Assembly (NCBI RefSeq): GCF_018691265.1
Contig: NW_024881324.1
Coordinates: 5,149,730 to 5,213,729 of the forward strand
From: Tyto alba
Lineage: Eukaryota > Chordata > Aves > Strigiformes > Tytonidae
Length of the DNA: 64,000 bases
Reading direction: 5' to 3'
Shown here in pieces: positions 1 to 12,500 of this stretch. The notes beneath the pieces were generated by a model. That model was not told the DNA's origin, searched no databases, and worked only from the letters and a program-made list of their open reading frames with translations. Made by a program: the position numbers and the translations under genes. Numbering within the stretch: position 1 is the stretch's first letter; each line of letters opens with the position of its first letter.

Positions 1-59
1 GTTATAACAATTTAAAGGTATATCCACTACAATCTCTACCCCGATCCCTTTGGAGCAGA

Positions 60-250
60 CCATTACGTTTAAGATTGCAATGAGCTCCTCTCCTTTCCCC
101 AGCTCTGGCTTGGATTTATCCACAGATTACAGTCTGTTAGGGTTGTACCTGCTCTAAGTGGAGCCTTCTCCATGATCCACAGTCTCTCCAGGGCTATACC
201 TGCTGTGGCACTGACTTATCCACAGCCACTTCGAGGTGTGCCTGTTCCTG
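60..250. repeat. Degenerate tandem repeat, left part (unit about 50 bp)
   Basis: Three to four units are visible. Each contains a TATCCACAG or ATCCACAG block, then an ACAGTC/CCTTCAG-like block, then a TACCTGCT block. The array is cut at 250 by the solo LTR and continues at 736. The units are diverged by eye, so the copy count is approximate. Confidence 0.6.
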
Positions 251-735
251 TGTCCTGGTTGGGGCTGGCCTAGAGCTCCCGTGGGTCTGGCAGCGGGAGG
301 AGCTGCAGCCCCCTGAGACCCCAGGGGCTCCCCAGGGCCCAGTGCCCTCACCTGTGTGCGGGGGCGGGGGGAGCACAGCTGGAGGGCTGGGCCCCGATTG
401 GCCGATAGTCCATGTCACGTGACACTGTGATCACCATATAAAGGCAGGAGTGGGCTGGGAGGGGCTGCCACTTCTGGGAGTGTGGCTGTGGGGCCTTGGT
501 GTTGGGGATTGCTGGCTGGGAGCAGGCGGGTGTCAGTGGGTGGTGAGCAGCTGTATGGTACATCACCCATTGATACTGCTGTCAGCGTATTGTTCTGTCA
601 CTGTTATTAAACTGTTTTTATCTCAACCCGCGAGTCTCCCTTTGCCCCTCTGATTCCCTCCCCATTCCCCAGTGGGGGGAAGGTGGGGGAGCGGCTGTGT
701 GGCATTTAGCTGCTGAGTAGGCTCAGACAACTACA
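251..735 (+). mobile_element. Solo LTR, family A copy 1
   Basis: It begins TGTCCTGGTTGGGG and ends near ACAACTACA. The flanks TCCTG (246-250) and TCCAG (736-740) look like a 5-bp target duplication with one change. A core promoter is visible: a CCAAT-type inverted box (GATTGG), the palindrome TCACGTGA (415-422) containing a CACGTG E-box, and a TATA-like CATATAAAG about 20 bp on. ATTAAA in the stretch before the U5 TCTCAACCC block could serve as a poly(A) signal. It is nearly identical through its middle to the copy at 24338-24826. It carries no coding sequence. Confidence 0.8.
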
Positions 736-1130
736 TCCAGGATGGCTTTCTCCATGGGCCACGATGTCTTCAGAGATGCTCTAGCGTGGCCTTGCCCACA
801 GCCACAGTCCCTTCAGAAGTGAATCTGCTCCAACATGGCCTCACCCATGGCTTCAGTCCCTCCAGGGGTGTACCTGTTCTGTTGTGGGCTTATCCATGGC
901 CACGCACTTTGAGATGCTCCAGCATGACCTCTTGCACAGCCACAGATGCTTCAAGGTGTACCTGCTGCAGCATGGACTTACTCTTGGGCCACAATCCCTT
1001 CAGAGGCATACCAGCTGCTGCGCAGACATATCCATGGCCACAGATACTTTGAGATGGATCTGCTCTGGCATGGGCTTATCCACAGATACTTCAGGGTGTC
1101 CTGCTCCTGTGCGGACTCATCCACAAGTCA
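736..1130. repeat. Degenerate tandem repeat, right part (unit about 50 bp)
   Basis: About eight units continue the array seen at 60-250. The recurring pattern is CTTATCCA(C/T)(A/G)G, then CCACAG(T/A)(C/T)CCTTCAG, then GGTGTACCTGCTC, then CAGCATGG. Spacing between matching blocks is about 42-53 bp. The units are too irregular and too diverged to be CRISPR repeats. Confidence 0.65.
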
Positions 1131-1466
1131 CAGTCCCTTTGTCTCGAGTTTCCAGCCTGTCCAGTGCAGCAGCACAGAACCAGCAGCGATGCCTTGGCCA
1201 CCTGCCAGCCCAGGCACATCGCCATTGCAGTTGTTATCAGAATGTTCCCAGGCACAGCAGAGTCAGATGATCAGCAGCAGAGCACCACAGCAAGCAGTGA
1301 CAGCAAAAAGCAGCCACTAATGAGCACCAGACTCTAATATACAATGAGGCAAGCAAGTCCCATGGCAAGCCCAGGAGCCTGCCAATTAATAGCTAAACAG
1401 CAATAACAGCTATAAATTCAATCTGGCACATTCCAATCCAATCTCTCATTATCATGAACCCTTCAA

Positions 1467-1484
1467 GCCACATGTTGGGCACCA
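1467..1484 (-). other. Retroviral primer binding site (Lys-type)
   Basis: On the minus strand this reads TGGTGCCCAACATGTGGC, 8 nt downstream of the LTR end. Betaretroviruses with a tRNA-Lys1,2 primer use TGGCGCCCAACGTGGGGC, and the site here differs at three positions. That places the element in class II (ERVK-like) and fixes its orientation as minus. Confidence 0.6.
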
Positions 1485-1492
1485 AAAATGAC

Positions 1493-2085
1493 TGTCATGG
1501 TTTAACACCATCTGACAACTCAGCCCCATCCAGCCACTCCCTCACTCACTCCACCCTGGTGGTATGGGGGAGATAATCAGAAGGGTAAAAGTGAGAAAAC
1601 TTGTGGGTTGAGATAAAAACAGATTAATAGGTAAAGCAAAAGCCACTCACACAAACAAAGCAAAACAAGGAATTTGTTCCCCACTTCCCATGGGCAGGCA
1701 GGTGCTCAGCCATCTCCAGGACAGCCGGGCTCCATCACACATAACGGTCACTTAGGCAGATAAAAGCCATCACTCTGAATGCCCCCCCCTTCCTCCTTCT
1801 CCCCCCAGCTCTATATGCTGAGCATGATGCCATATGGACTGGGATACCCCTGGGGTCGGTTGGGGTCAGCTGTCCTGGCTGTGCCCCCTCCCAGCTCCTT
1901 GTGCCCCCCCAGCCACTCGCTGGTGGGGTGGGGTGAGGGGCAGGAAAGGCCTTGGCTCTGTGTGAGCCCTGCTCAGCAGAAACTAAAACATCCGTGTTAT
2001 CAACACTGTTTCCAGCAGAAATTCAAAACAGCCCCATACCAGCTACTGTGAAGAAAATTAACTACCCCAGCGAAAACTAGTAGAC
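1493..2085 (-). mobile_element. 5' LTR of ERVK-like element, family B
   Basis: On the plus strand it begins TGTCATGGTTTAACACC and ends near GCGAAAACTAGTAGA, so the LTR reads right to left. It contains the GTTGAGATAAAAACAG block shared with family A, which is the R/U5 region in reverse. A TATA-like stretch lies near 1810 in reverse. The right boundary is judged by eye and could shift by a few bases. It carries no coding capacity; the 90-residue open frame at 1779-2051 is incidental. Confidence 0.65.
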
Positions 2086-3050
2086 TAGGGCAACACCAAA
2101 ATGCTACAGTTTAGCCCATATTTAAAACCAACAGTAACAAACATAATTAAGAAATAAACTCAAGAGACAAAGGTAGACTATCTGAGAGGGAAGGACTGGA
2201 TTTCCACAAAGGAGCACCTGTCACCACAGCAAAGGTAATTGCACGCAGCTGCTCTGAAGTTCTTCAGAACTTAGAACAAGTTGGCTCTAAAGTTGGAAAT
2301 TGTGTGATTATAAAAGAGAAAAAAATACCTGCATGCATTCCAAAAGCGTACAAATCCCTCCTTGCCCAAAATATGTCATTTTCTCCTAACAAGTTCCGAG
2401 GTAAATATAGATTTGTGTCAGTAAAATACCATTGTCATGGCAGTGCAGTTCAAACTTTTGAATTTAATACTGTTTAAAGTACTGATATAGCCATTATGCA
2501 TTTTAGTTAATACTACATTTCATGCAATAAAATTCTAATATGCAACTGTAAACAATAAAACCATTGCTTCAATACTATTAAAATGCATTTTAGAAGATCA
2601 CAAAACTTTGAAAATGTCTGCATGCTTCTGCAGGGCATTTGGCTTCTCAGGAACGGGATCCAAATCCTTCCTGCACATGGATCTCTCTGCTCTAACTGTT
2701 TGTCAGTCATTCACAGCTATTTTGCATGAAGTGATGCATGCGCACCACTGCTGCAATGCAATGCACTCCATATTTCAGGCTCAAAGGGAATATTTGAAAT
2801 AGACATTGTACTGATCCTCAGTGAGCACTAAAACTAAAATTACGGTCTCTACATACTCCTCCTGGCCTAGAGAGTCATAAATTGACAGCATATATACTGA
2901 AAAAGGAAGACAGGCAGGAGTTTGTAGGAAGCAGAAGGATAAAATAAAGGGGTGGACCAGGACTGCCTTTAGACAAGGAGAAAGCAGGGAGATAGCTGCA
3001 TAGGCAGCAGTCTTCATAAGGCATCTAAATATTCGGACATAACATCTGAT
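2086..3050. other. Intergenic stretch, nothing recognised
   Basis: This is AT-rich sequence between two LTR elements. I see no exon, RNA gene or clear repeat in it. The short open frames present show no family resemblance. Confidence 0.5.
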
Positions 3051-4123
3051 TGTCCTGGGTTGAGTGAGTGGTGGAGTTTTTTGGTGGCAGGGGAGGGGGC
3101 TATAGGGGCGGCCCCCTGTGAGAAGCTTCTCGAAGCTCCCCCAGCTCCAAGTCAGCTCCACCTCTGCACCAAAACTGAGCCCATCAGCTGCGCCTCTGCG
3201 ATAACGTATTTAAGAAGGGACGTGGTGACGAGCAGTGGGACTGGTGAGGAGGAGTTGCTGCAGCTGCGTGAACAGCAAGGTCAGTGGAGGAACGGAGGAA
3301 GAAAGGAGGGGGGAGGTGTGCCAGAGCAGAGACCCCCCTGGATCCTGTGGTGAGACAGCAGGGCGGCCCCCCCCTGCCACCCATGGAGACCTACAGTGGT
3401 GCAGTCACTGATTTATGGCCTCTGGCTTCCGGTTGGTTGAGCAAGGTGCTGTGCCCAAAGAAGGCCGGGGTCTTGTGGGAAAAGGTAGCCCCACTGCTGT
3501 AATTCAGTGCTGGGAGGATTGCAGCATGTGGGGGTGTCCCACGCCGGAGCAGCTCGGGAAGGGCTGCAGCCGTGGGAGGGAATCCAGTTGGAGAAAGTTG
3601 GTGACCCACGACAGAGCAGTGTGGGGAACGCTGCGGCCCATGGGAGGGACTCATGTCTGAGAAACTTTGTGAAGGACTGTCTCCTGTGAGAGGGGGACCA
3701 CACTGGAGCAGGGGAAGAAGTTCCAGAAGCTCCCCCCACTGAAGATGGAAGAAGTGGCAGCACTGACTGCAGCCCCCATTCCCTGCCCCTGCGCCACTGG
3801 GGGAGGAGGTAGAGATATCGGGAGCAGAGCTGAGCCCGGGAAGAAGGGAGGGGTGGGGGGAAGGTGTTCTCAAGATGTGGCAATGCTTCTCACTGTCCTA
3901 CTCTGTTACGTGTTGTTAGTGTCTGTAATAAATGTATGTTCTTTTTTTTTTTCTTCTCCTAATGAGTCTGCCTTTTGCTTGTGACCATAACGGGTGATTT
4001 TTCCCCCTCCCAGTCCTATCTCGAACCCCAAGCCTGGCTCTCTGTCCCTTCTTATTGCCAGAATAGAAGCAAGAGAGAGTGGCTGCATAGTGATCGGCTG
4101 CTGACCAGGCTCAAACCATGATA
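3051..4123 (+). mobile_element. Solo LTR, family C copy 1 (target duplication CTGAT)
   Basis: It begins TGTCCTGGGTTGAGTGAG and ends GGCTCAAACCATGATA, where the usual final CA has become TA. CTGAT occurs immediately before (3046-3050) and after (4124-4128), a perfect 5-bp target duplication. At 1073 bp it is long for an LTR. A poly(A) signal AATAAA (3927-3932) is followed by a T-rich tract, and a TATA-like GTATTTAAG lies near 3206. A 5-bp duplication fits an ERVL or ERVK-type integrase. The 160- and 156-residue reverse-strand open frames within it also appear in other copies and are not genes. Confidence 0.9.
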
Positions 4124-4128
4124 CTGAT

Positions 4129-6520
4129 CTATGAACAAGATATTTTGTATGTAGTGAAACTGTCAGGGACTGGCTGTTGTAGCACAACATGCTTCCAAAA
4201 CGGCCAACCTTCACCTCCAGGTACAACATGTTAGCTGACCCCTCTGCCAACATGGAAGAATCACTACACATAGGTTTGCAGCTACTGTATGCAGGATGTC
4301 CTCTCCTAGCATCAGCAAGTGTCATTACTCATCCCAAAGGAGTAGATCTTTGGCCTAACAAAATTCAAACCACTCACACCTGGCTGAGAAGTCATGGGTC
4401 AAGTCTAGGATTGAAAGAATGTCAAGGTCAGGGGGAAGGAAAGGTAAGGAGTAGAGGCAAGGAAAAGGGAGCATGTGGAACTCTGTCCAAATATAATTAA
4501 GACCTTATGGAACTTAATTCTGGCATGTTTAAAATCACGGCTGCTTGGCTTGGAAACTTAAATTACTTCTTTTTTTTTTTTTTTTTTTTTTAGCACTCTA
4601 AATATAAACAGGTCACATCCATTTATTTTCAACTTTATCATCATATGTTTAATCAATAAAACATATTAGAGGGAAGAACATAAAAAGACATCAAAGAAAT
4701 CATTTAAATGCATGCTGTGGAGTCTATTTATTTCTCAGTCCATTAATTTTTTTTTTTTTTTGGTTAATTAGGTTCATAGCTGCTTGTATATTTTTACTGT
4801 GGATAAACAGAAAGCTTCACAAACCAGCACTGCCTAAATGAATCTGCCTTATCTTTAGATGATAAGATCCAGTGTTATTTCAAGTAAGCTGCTTTTGTTA
4901 TCTTAATAATGATCTTTAATACTACGATGATACCTCAACTTCTGCTACAACATTCACTTTCAGTGCTGTTTAATCAAGTTTTAATGAACTGCTGAAGCGT
5001 ATTTAATGGCAGAGTGCTGGGCATTAGCCTAAGCATCTTTTTTTATTATTATTATTATTATGATTTATTTTGGATCACCTAGAAGATAACCAAGTCTCTA
5101 CTTCTACATCAGAGCAGTTTGGGCTCTGGTAGAGTTGACAGAAGCTGTCAGCAGTGGTCTCAAATTGGTTGACAATAGGTAAGGTTTGCCAATATCTTTC
5201 TCTTTGGTCTGTCTGCAGTATTACATGTGAGAAACTGGGTAGACGATGACACTTGCCTACTACCCAGGGATTCCTGCCATATTATAACACTCTTCCCAGA
5301 CTTGTTTTGTGTCCCTGTTGCTGCACTGTGACACCCTGTTGGCCCCTTTACCTACGTTCCAACCACAGTGTGTGGGAGCAGTCTAGGATTCTGTTTACTC
5401 TGTCAATCAAATACATTTCTTGCACTGGATCTTGTCAAGAGAAATGTGATTCTTCCAGGTACCAGCTGTAATTCTGTAGCAGAACAATACACAGCCCTGG
5501 CAGAAGAGCGCAGTATTTTACGCAGTTACTCAGTAACCTGCCCTTGACCCTTTTCCACATTTTTGAAATTGTCATTGGATTCATTTTTCTATGTGTGTTT
5601 TCAACACTAATCTTTTTCTCTGCATAATTACCACTGTCCTAGACTTCAGTTAAAACAGATGAAAACAGCAGGGTACGTTCTACCAGCCAAGAAGCTGATT
5701 CAACAAAAGTAGCAGCTTGAGGCAGTGACAGGCTGACCTCACAAGTGTGGCTGTGCAGCGCTGTCCTGGTACGCCTTTGTAAAATACACTTTGCAAGAGC
5801 TCCGGCAGAGTCCTCATAGTCTGCTCTATATTGCTGAGGGAGGTGGGAGGGATCCCCTGCTGTCAGCCAGCCCTTTGGTTTGCTGCCTCCTCTGTATGAA
5901 ACTTCACTCCTCACCAGCAAAATGTACTAGACAAACTCTGTATTTCCCCATGCAAAGGGAGGTTTATTATTCTTGCCTCTGCAGAAGAAAGAGAGGCACA
6001 GGGACACGGAGGCTGTTATTACATCCCCACTGTTGGGAATGTACTGAATAAAACACAGACTGGTGAATTCAGAAGGCCAAGGGCCAAATCAAAAATTGTT
6101 TTAGGGAGCCATCAGTGAGGATAGGTGCACAATCTTTGGGACATCCGACTGGACTTGGGAAAGGACTTTCCTGTCTTTTTGTAGGGCTACAAGCCTCACT
6201 GCAAGATCCAGAGGAAAGTGCATAAGAGTAGCCAAGCTTAGACACGTATTGTTTTACTGAGAAACAAAGCACTTTCGTGTAAAATAATAAGCTATTAAGG
6301 GTCCTCCCCTCTTTTGAGAACAAGTGGTGCTTGTGTAAGGTGTATGCAATAGATAGAGAATAGTTAAAATATCTCAGCTGATCAGAAGCTATTCAAACAG
6401 AAGTAAATTCAGCTGAGAAATTAAAGAAAATTCAAGACTGATCAATGAAGGCACAGGACTATAAAAGACTAAATTAACTTCTCATTTGACAGAGTATCTC
6501 ATCACCACTATGTTACACCT
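4129..6520. other. Intergenic region downstream of LRRC14B
   Basis: It holds a run of 22 T (4570-4591), a second T tract near 4747 and an ATT microsatellite (5044-5061). The part nearest 6520 should include the LRRC14B 3' UTR. A reverse-strand AATAAA (plus-strand TTTATT at 5963-5968) is one possible poly(A) signal about 550 bp past the stop. I support no other gene here. Confidence 0.45.
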
Positions 6521-7166
6521 TTAACTCATTTTGTTAAGAGAACTATTGAACTTCTCTAAAGTCTCTTTGAAGGACTGGATCAAGTAAGCTCCCAGTTCAC
6601 TGTTCGTCTCCTGAACAGCTGCGTCATAACTGCCAAAGAGTGGAGTTGAAGCCTTTACATCCTCCCTGTTTGCTTGGAGTAAAATGAGGTTAAGCTCCTC
6701 TGCTACATTTTCATATTTTTGGTGATCAAATCTGCAGAGACTAGCATCATCAATTGGGTAGGTGATATCAACAGGGTAGCAGTCTCTTGGAACTGGGAAC
6801 TCCACATTTTTCAACACTGGCAACTCACAGAGAAATGTGAAAAGGTGCTTAAGTGCTTGGGATGACAATGGGTTTCCAAGAAACTTAAACTCCTGTAGTT
6901 TCTTACAAGGGCTTAAACCTAAAATCAACATGTTGACATTAGAGTCTTGGATGTTACAGTCCTCCAAGGTAAGACTCCTGAGCACTGGAGAAGAATGGCT
7001 GAGAAGCTTAAAGAATGTTGATGGATAGAGGTCAGGGATATTGTGACCACTCAGGTCCAGGGCTTCTAAGTAATTAGCATGGAAGCTATTGGCTAAATAA
7101 GCCATATCAGCATGGTTCAGTGAGCAGTTAGAAACGTCCAGCATCTTCAGTGGAGTTTTTAGTGGG
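6521..7166 (-). CDS. LRRC14B: LRRC14B, coding exon 2 (C-terminal leucine-rich repeats)
   Basis: This exon encodes the C-terminal 214 residues of a leucine-rich-repeat protein of the LRRC14/PRAME family. On the minus strand it starts after a TTCTGCAG acceptor at 7167. It completes a serine codon shared with exon 1 and then reads PLKTPLKMLDVSNC. LRR-type strands follow, such as YLEALDLSGHNIPDLYPSTF, SLTLEDCNIQDS and LQEFKFLGNPL, then the family's acidic tail (ELNLILLQANRED and TPLFGSYD). The stop is at 6521-6523. The frame is open with no damage, and joining to exon 1 keeps frame. Identification rests on resemblance to vertebrate LRRC14B along the whole length, which I recognise but could not align here. 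Confidence 0.93.
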
Positions 7167-8692
7167 CTGCAGAATTAAAGAGAAAAAAGGTTTTATAGAA
7201 TAAAATGATGAAAAACTACATTTACAAATTTTTGCACAACTATCCACATTATGAATGCAGCCATCTGCCACATTTATTACTTTTTATAACTTCTTTTGAG
7301 AAACAGAAGCATGTGCCAACAATGACAAGTATATTTTCCACCTGAAATCAGTTCGATGAATTAGTTCCTACTTTGTATGACTGCAACTATCTTGTTTTAA
7401 TGGTGATTAAATTGGTAACATTCTATGTGTCTATTTTGTAACCAGTTATATGTTGTTAGGTGTCTTTACTTGTTGAATTAATAGCAGATCATTACCACCA
7501 TAAAAGCATTGGCGGTTGTTTCTTGTAGAAAGCTATTATAATTCAGAGATTCAGATCATTTCCATTAAGGAAGGATTAATTCCAAGTTGAAAGCCAATCA
7601 GTATTCTAACAAGACATCTGCTTTTGTTTATAGTTTTGTTTCTACTATGGTTTTAAATGCCCAAGAAGTTTACATGTTGTATTGTTCTGGCATTGCAAAG
7701 AGATCTTCTGATGAAGAAGGTTGGAAGAAATGTACCTGACATTATGTGCAAATAATATAGTTGAATATAAAATAGTTCTGACATAAAAATCAAGACATCC
7801 ATTTCATACATGCTAAATCTTAATGAGACTTCTGCCACAGACCTCAGCCAGATCAGGGTTAGAAACTTGTAATTTATTTGTATCAATGTAGGTAGCATGC
7901 CATTCACAAATTTTAAATGAAATGTCTTCTTCATGCAGGAGGAATTTTAGACAAAGGTGATTTGTCTCGATGAAAGTTTTGTTTGCCTTTTTTTTTTTTT
8001 TTAAGATGATCTGAAAAGCATACAGATAACTTATTTTCTGTTCAAATATGAGCACTGTTCACTGGCAGCTTGTTATCTTTTTGAAAATTGTGAGGTTTCC
8101 CCAGGAATTCATCATGAATATTCATATATTACCTTAATTTGCAGTACAGTAAGGCATCAGATCTCTCTTGCCTTGAGATTGACATACACAACAAACAACT
8201 GAAATCAAAGACTCAAATCAAGGTGTACTATTCCTCTGCCCACCTGAAAATACAGTATCTGTGGAATCTTAGTATAATTACTGCCTGGATTTTAGAGGAC
8301 AAAAATTCACTAGAGACCTTGAAAAATTCTTTGAATATGACTCAGGTCTTGCACCAAAGGCCAGCCCAAGCTGATTGAGATATAAGCTCAAGAATGTGGC
8401 AAATCAAAAACGTCTGGGTGTAACCCTCTCTTATGTAATAGCCAAAAGTATATTCTCATCACACGCATCAGATGGGCTCTGGAAGACTAATAAGAACAGT
8501 CAGTTCTTCTAAGTGTACTACATACACATTGGCTTCCAATTCTCCTCAACAATACTCTTTCCAAGCTTCCTGATGCCTCTTCCCACACACGCCATGAGAT
8601 ATATTCACTTCCCTCATTCTCAGAGATTCTCAGCTTGCTGGCACAAAGGACTGTTCTTTACAGTTTGACTGAAAGCAGGATGACGAAATTAC
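7167..8692 (-). other. LRRC14B intron
   Basis: On the minus strand the donor is CTCAG/GTAATT (GT at 8692-8691) and the acceptor is TTCTGCAG/CCC (AG at 7168-7167). It is a phase-2 intron of 1526 bp. It contains a T run near 7988-8003 and otherwise AT-rich sequence with no recognised element. Confidence 0.85.
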
Positions 8693-9597
8693 CTGAGCAG
8701 TTTCTGTATTCTTCCCGTGAGTATAGAGAAAGACACACTCAGCTCGGTCAACTGTGTCATTTCACCCATCTTTTCTCCAATGTTAGTAAGCATCTGTTCA
8801 TCTCTATCTGTGAACCTCCGCACATTAAATGTTCGTGCTGGCAACGTCAAGGACATCAGTAGAGGGAAGTGGATACTGTTGAAGAGTATGTCCAAGTGTT
8901 CCATTTCCAAGCGAACATTGTGAACTATTTCCAGTTTGCGCAACAAAGAAGGATCAGTGAGTTTTATGATATAGAAGAATTTCTGCAAAGCAAGGTTGTC
9001 AGATCTGAACGCCACACAACATATCTTCAGTGGACAATAGCATTTCTTCAGCAGAGCCTGCACTACCAGCTCATAGTTCCTCTCTGTAACAAACAAGTCA
9101 ATTAGCACATCAATACTGATTTCAAAAGTACCTGGATTGCACTGTGTTTGTTGCAGGTAAACCAGCAGTTCTAAACAAAGCTTAGAGAGCATCTGTGTTC
9201 TGGCCCACCTGCCCATTGTCTTCTTACACTCACAAAACTGAACTTCAACATCTTTTATACCAGTCAGGTCAACCACTTTCAACCTTTTCACGTAGGGAGA
9301 AGGATGATTCAGCACATAGTCTCTCAGCCCTGTCAGACAGCTTTCCAAGCACACCAAGCACGTTCTGTGGCTCAGGTCTTCCTGGTAGTCCACAGTAGTT
9401 CCCAAAAGCTTTCCCATGTTCAAGTCAGCAAGTGGCCAGTTCTCTACCAAGTCATGAATCGCTTCTGCTTGCTCCAGTAAATAGCTGGCTTTAAAAAGAA
9501 GAGGAAAAAGATTATGGGCAACACTGCTGAGACTCTTTTTGGTAAACTCTGCACTTGACACGAATGCTTCGGCACTAATGAATCGGAGAGACTTCAT
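8693..9597 (-). CDS. LRRC14B: LRRC14B, coding exon 1 (N-terminal part)
   Basis: The ATG at 9597-9595 (AACA before it, acceptable Kozak) opens MKSLRFISAEAFVSS. The first 302 residues run to the donor at 8692. Together with exon 2 the product is 516 residues, about the length of vertebrate LRRC14B. The N-terminus has the PRAME-family layout: a helix with LFPLLFKASYLLEQ, then the DLVENWPLADLNMGKLL block. In relatives (PRAME, LRRC14) the N-terminal part binds Elongin and CUL2 in a ubiquitin ligase; whether LRRC14B does so is inference. LRR strands then begin (RKLEIVHNVRLEMEHLDIL, LMSLTLPARTF, LTELSVSFSILTG). The reading frame is intact. Human LRRC14B is reported mainly from heart and skeletal muscle. 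Confidence 0.94.
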
Positions 9598-12500
9598 TGT
9601 TGCTCTGGACTCCTTCCTGTCATGGATAGTGACTTCTGTGTTTCAGTAATGATCCTAGTTGCTTATCACTTTCTATTTTTATCTGCAGCTGCTGTTTGCT
9701 GCTAAAGGAAGGATTGCTGGAAGGCAGAATGAACTGTCACATGCTGATCTGCTTTCTATTTTGGAGCTATACTGTGATTCTGCATTAACTAACTGTGAGA
9801 TCTTTAGTCAGAGACCATTTATTAATTTAAATGCTCATATTTATAACAAAGCTAATCCAGCTAAATACAGACCACTGCCCAGCAGGGACAATAAGATCAG
9901 GGCAACACACACACCTGGGACTATTTCTGTATCCTTCCTATGCCATACAAAAGGCACTCAGGGTTCCAACTTAAACACATAACATGATCTGTATTCCACT
10001 TTCTTCCATGAAAGATGATATGCTGGGGCTTGACATGCTGATTTCAGTGGAGAAGTTTTCTCCAAGTTAGCATAGAGATTCTCTTAAAAAATATTGCCAT
10101 AAAGAAAGACCGAGGTGCTACAGTCATTGAGCTACACAGTGTCCCTCTATTTTGCCCTTCCTATCAGAAAGGACTAGTTAAATACAGTGGCTGCAGTGGA
10201 AAAGACACAAGACTCTAGAGGAGCTCAGTGCCTTACTGACCAGGACACTCGCCTGTGATAGGAGACTGAGAGTTAAGTGCAAGACAAGCTGAACAAGACA
10301 GGGCACAGAGTTAAAACTTTCTCATAACTTCGCAGGCAAGAATCCTATTGCTGTTGCATTGAGAAACAGATGGTCCTTTCTTTCCTGTTATTTGAGAAAT
10401 CATGTGATTTGAGAAATTCATTGTGATACAAAATGCAAAGCCATTCAAAAGCTATTCTCTTTTCAGGCCAGAAGAATAAACTCTCTCACACAGCTGTCAC
10501 AGAGTCAGAGACATTTCTTTCTTTCAGCCTGGCACTTGCCTGCCAGGGGAAGCAACATTGGATACCTCCCTTATGGTGTCCTCTCATGTCTTTTGCTGGG
10601 CAACCAGTGGGACACATAATGAACATGACTTGAAGTTACTAAGTCACTTAGAAGATTTATGTTTGTTGTATTTTTCTGGGGGGAGGGGTTGGGAGTGCAC
10701 CTTACATTTGAGTTGTGGAGCTTTTTGCTGTACAACTGAGTTACTCTCTACTAGCTATTAACAGAACATTGGTGCAAGACAGCCCTGTAAACATCTTTCT
10801 TTTTTTCTCTGTCATTTAGAAAAAACCTCAACTCAATAATGTTAAATAACTTCTAAGTACCTACACCCCCAGCTCCCATCCTCCATTCCTTCTGTTCCCC
10901 GAGCCATTCTTGTTCACATTCCACCCTCTGCAGACGACCTCTATCTCTTCTGTTCTGCACCTCCCATTTCTCCAATGTCATTTGTACAAAGGTTTCTGAG
11001 ATAATCTGCCTGGCTGTCAAAACTGACTGTGTCTTGAGATGCACTTGTTCAAATCCATAAGTCCTGTCAGATGTAGTGACTTGAGTTCCATGCCATGGCC
11101 CACCTTATTATTGGAAATGGTCAATATGGAAGATTAAACTCCTGCTGAGAAGTGCATCAGGATCTCACAGTACCATGCTGAGTTGAGAAAGTTGCAGATG
11201 ATGATACCAAACGTAACATGGAAAAAAAGTATTTACTGTTTTTTAAAAACAGTTATGAAAAAGAGTTGAAGGAGTCAAACTGTCTTTACCAGCAAATGCG
11301 CAATAACTTTTTGTATATCAAAGCAGCTACAAATATTTATTTCAGTATTTTACCTCTATAAATGTTGCTCTATTCTAATAAAAATTTGGGATATTTTTAG
11401 GGTAGTTCATTTTGAAACTTCTGTACCACTGGTTCAAATACACTAGATAAGAAGATAAGAAGTTGTGTATATACCTTAATAACTACCTGTTTAAATTTTG
11501 AAAGGCAATAATACTACATTTACAAAAGTTTCAAACAATTTGTACATTTTTCTTGTCATGCAGGGATCACTTATATGTTGCTGTTTTCATCATTTACAAA
11601 ATTGCACAAAATACAGTAATACCTACACCATCACCTGCTACACTGAAAAGCAGAGGAAAATACTCAATACCTTGACAATTTCTATCTATTTCATCTTACA
11701 TTTTTTTCAAATTATATTAGTGATACCTCTCATCGATTTGAAGGGAAAATTCAGCTGATGCAAACCAAAACGCTCTGCAAAACTAAAAAACTTCATCAAA
11801 ATGACAGTCTAATAAAGATGTCCCTTCCCTGGTCATTTAAAAGATATTCAAGATTTTTCTTTTGCTTTTGATAAAATATTTCATAATGGGTTTAGTTAAA
11901 AAAAAAAAAAATGAACCATTAAGTGTGGCATGAATTCTTCACAGCAAAGCAGATGTGGGATTATCTGGAAAAACAGGATCAGCACAGCTTGAAAAAAGGC
12001 TTCATTGCCATGTGATTCAGAGCTGTCAAAACAAGTAGTATATTAATCATTTAATGTTTTATTTAATAGTAGAAGAAATCATGACAAATCACTTAAAAAT
12101 TTTTTTAAAAAATAAAGTTCATGATATTATAACATTCAAGATGTTTTAGCACTGGTTTTTTGTTTGTATGACAATAAATATTAAATTAATTTTAACAGAA
12201 TAAAACAAATATTTTTTCCACTTACCACAAAAAAACTAGTCAGAGCAGTGTAAAAAATGTTCAAGTGGGTTTTAATAGATTTTTAACCTTTAAAAAGAGT
12301 ATATTAAAAATAAATATATTTAATAATAAGAGCTGGTTTTCAAAATAATTTGAAGTATGCTACCACTGAGAACCTCAGAACTGTCATCCTAAATGCACGA
12401 TGAAACTAATTCTTACTGAAGTGGATCCAACATGGAAGAAATTTCTATTAAGAATATAACTTTTATAATCCATTACAGGATATATAAATCTATCAGCAGC

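Larger units (their letters stand above)
1..1492 (-). mobile_element. Internal leader region of an ERVK-like element (5' end, minus strand)
   Basis: Reading on the minus strand, an LTR (1493-2085) is followed by 8 nt, then an 18-nt primer binding site, then this internal sequence running off the left edge. No gag reading frame is recognisable. The part nearest the LTR is unique sequence (about 1131-1466). Further in it becomes degenerate tandem repeats of about 50 bp. A plus-strand solo LTR (251-735) interrupts it. The open frames here (for example 786-1320) come from the repeats and are not supported as genes. The element's coding part and 3' LTR, if present, lie outside the window. Confidence 0.6.

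Noticed and set aside
60..1130. Regularly spaced repeats resembling a CRISPR array
   Set aside because: Units are degenerate, spacing is irregular, there are no unique spacers, and the setting is a vertebrate retroelement.
786..1320. Overlapping open frames of 88-128 residues
   Set aside because: They arise from the roughly 50-bp tandem repeats of the ERVK leader and occur in several frames at once.
3391..3883. 160- and 156-residue reverse-strand open frames
   Set aside because: They lie wholly inside the solo LTR 3051-4123. Related frames appear in the other family C copies, as expected of LTR sequence.
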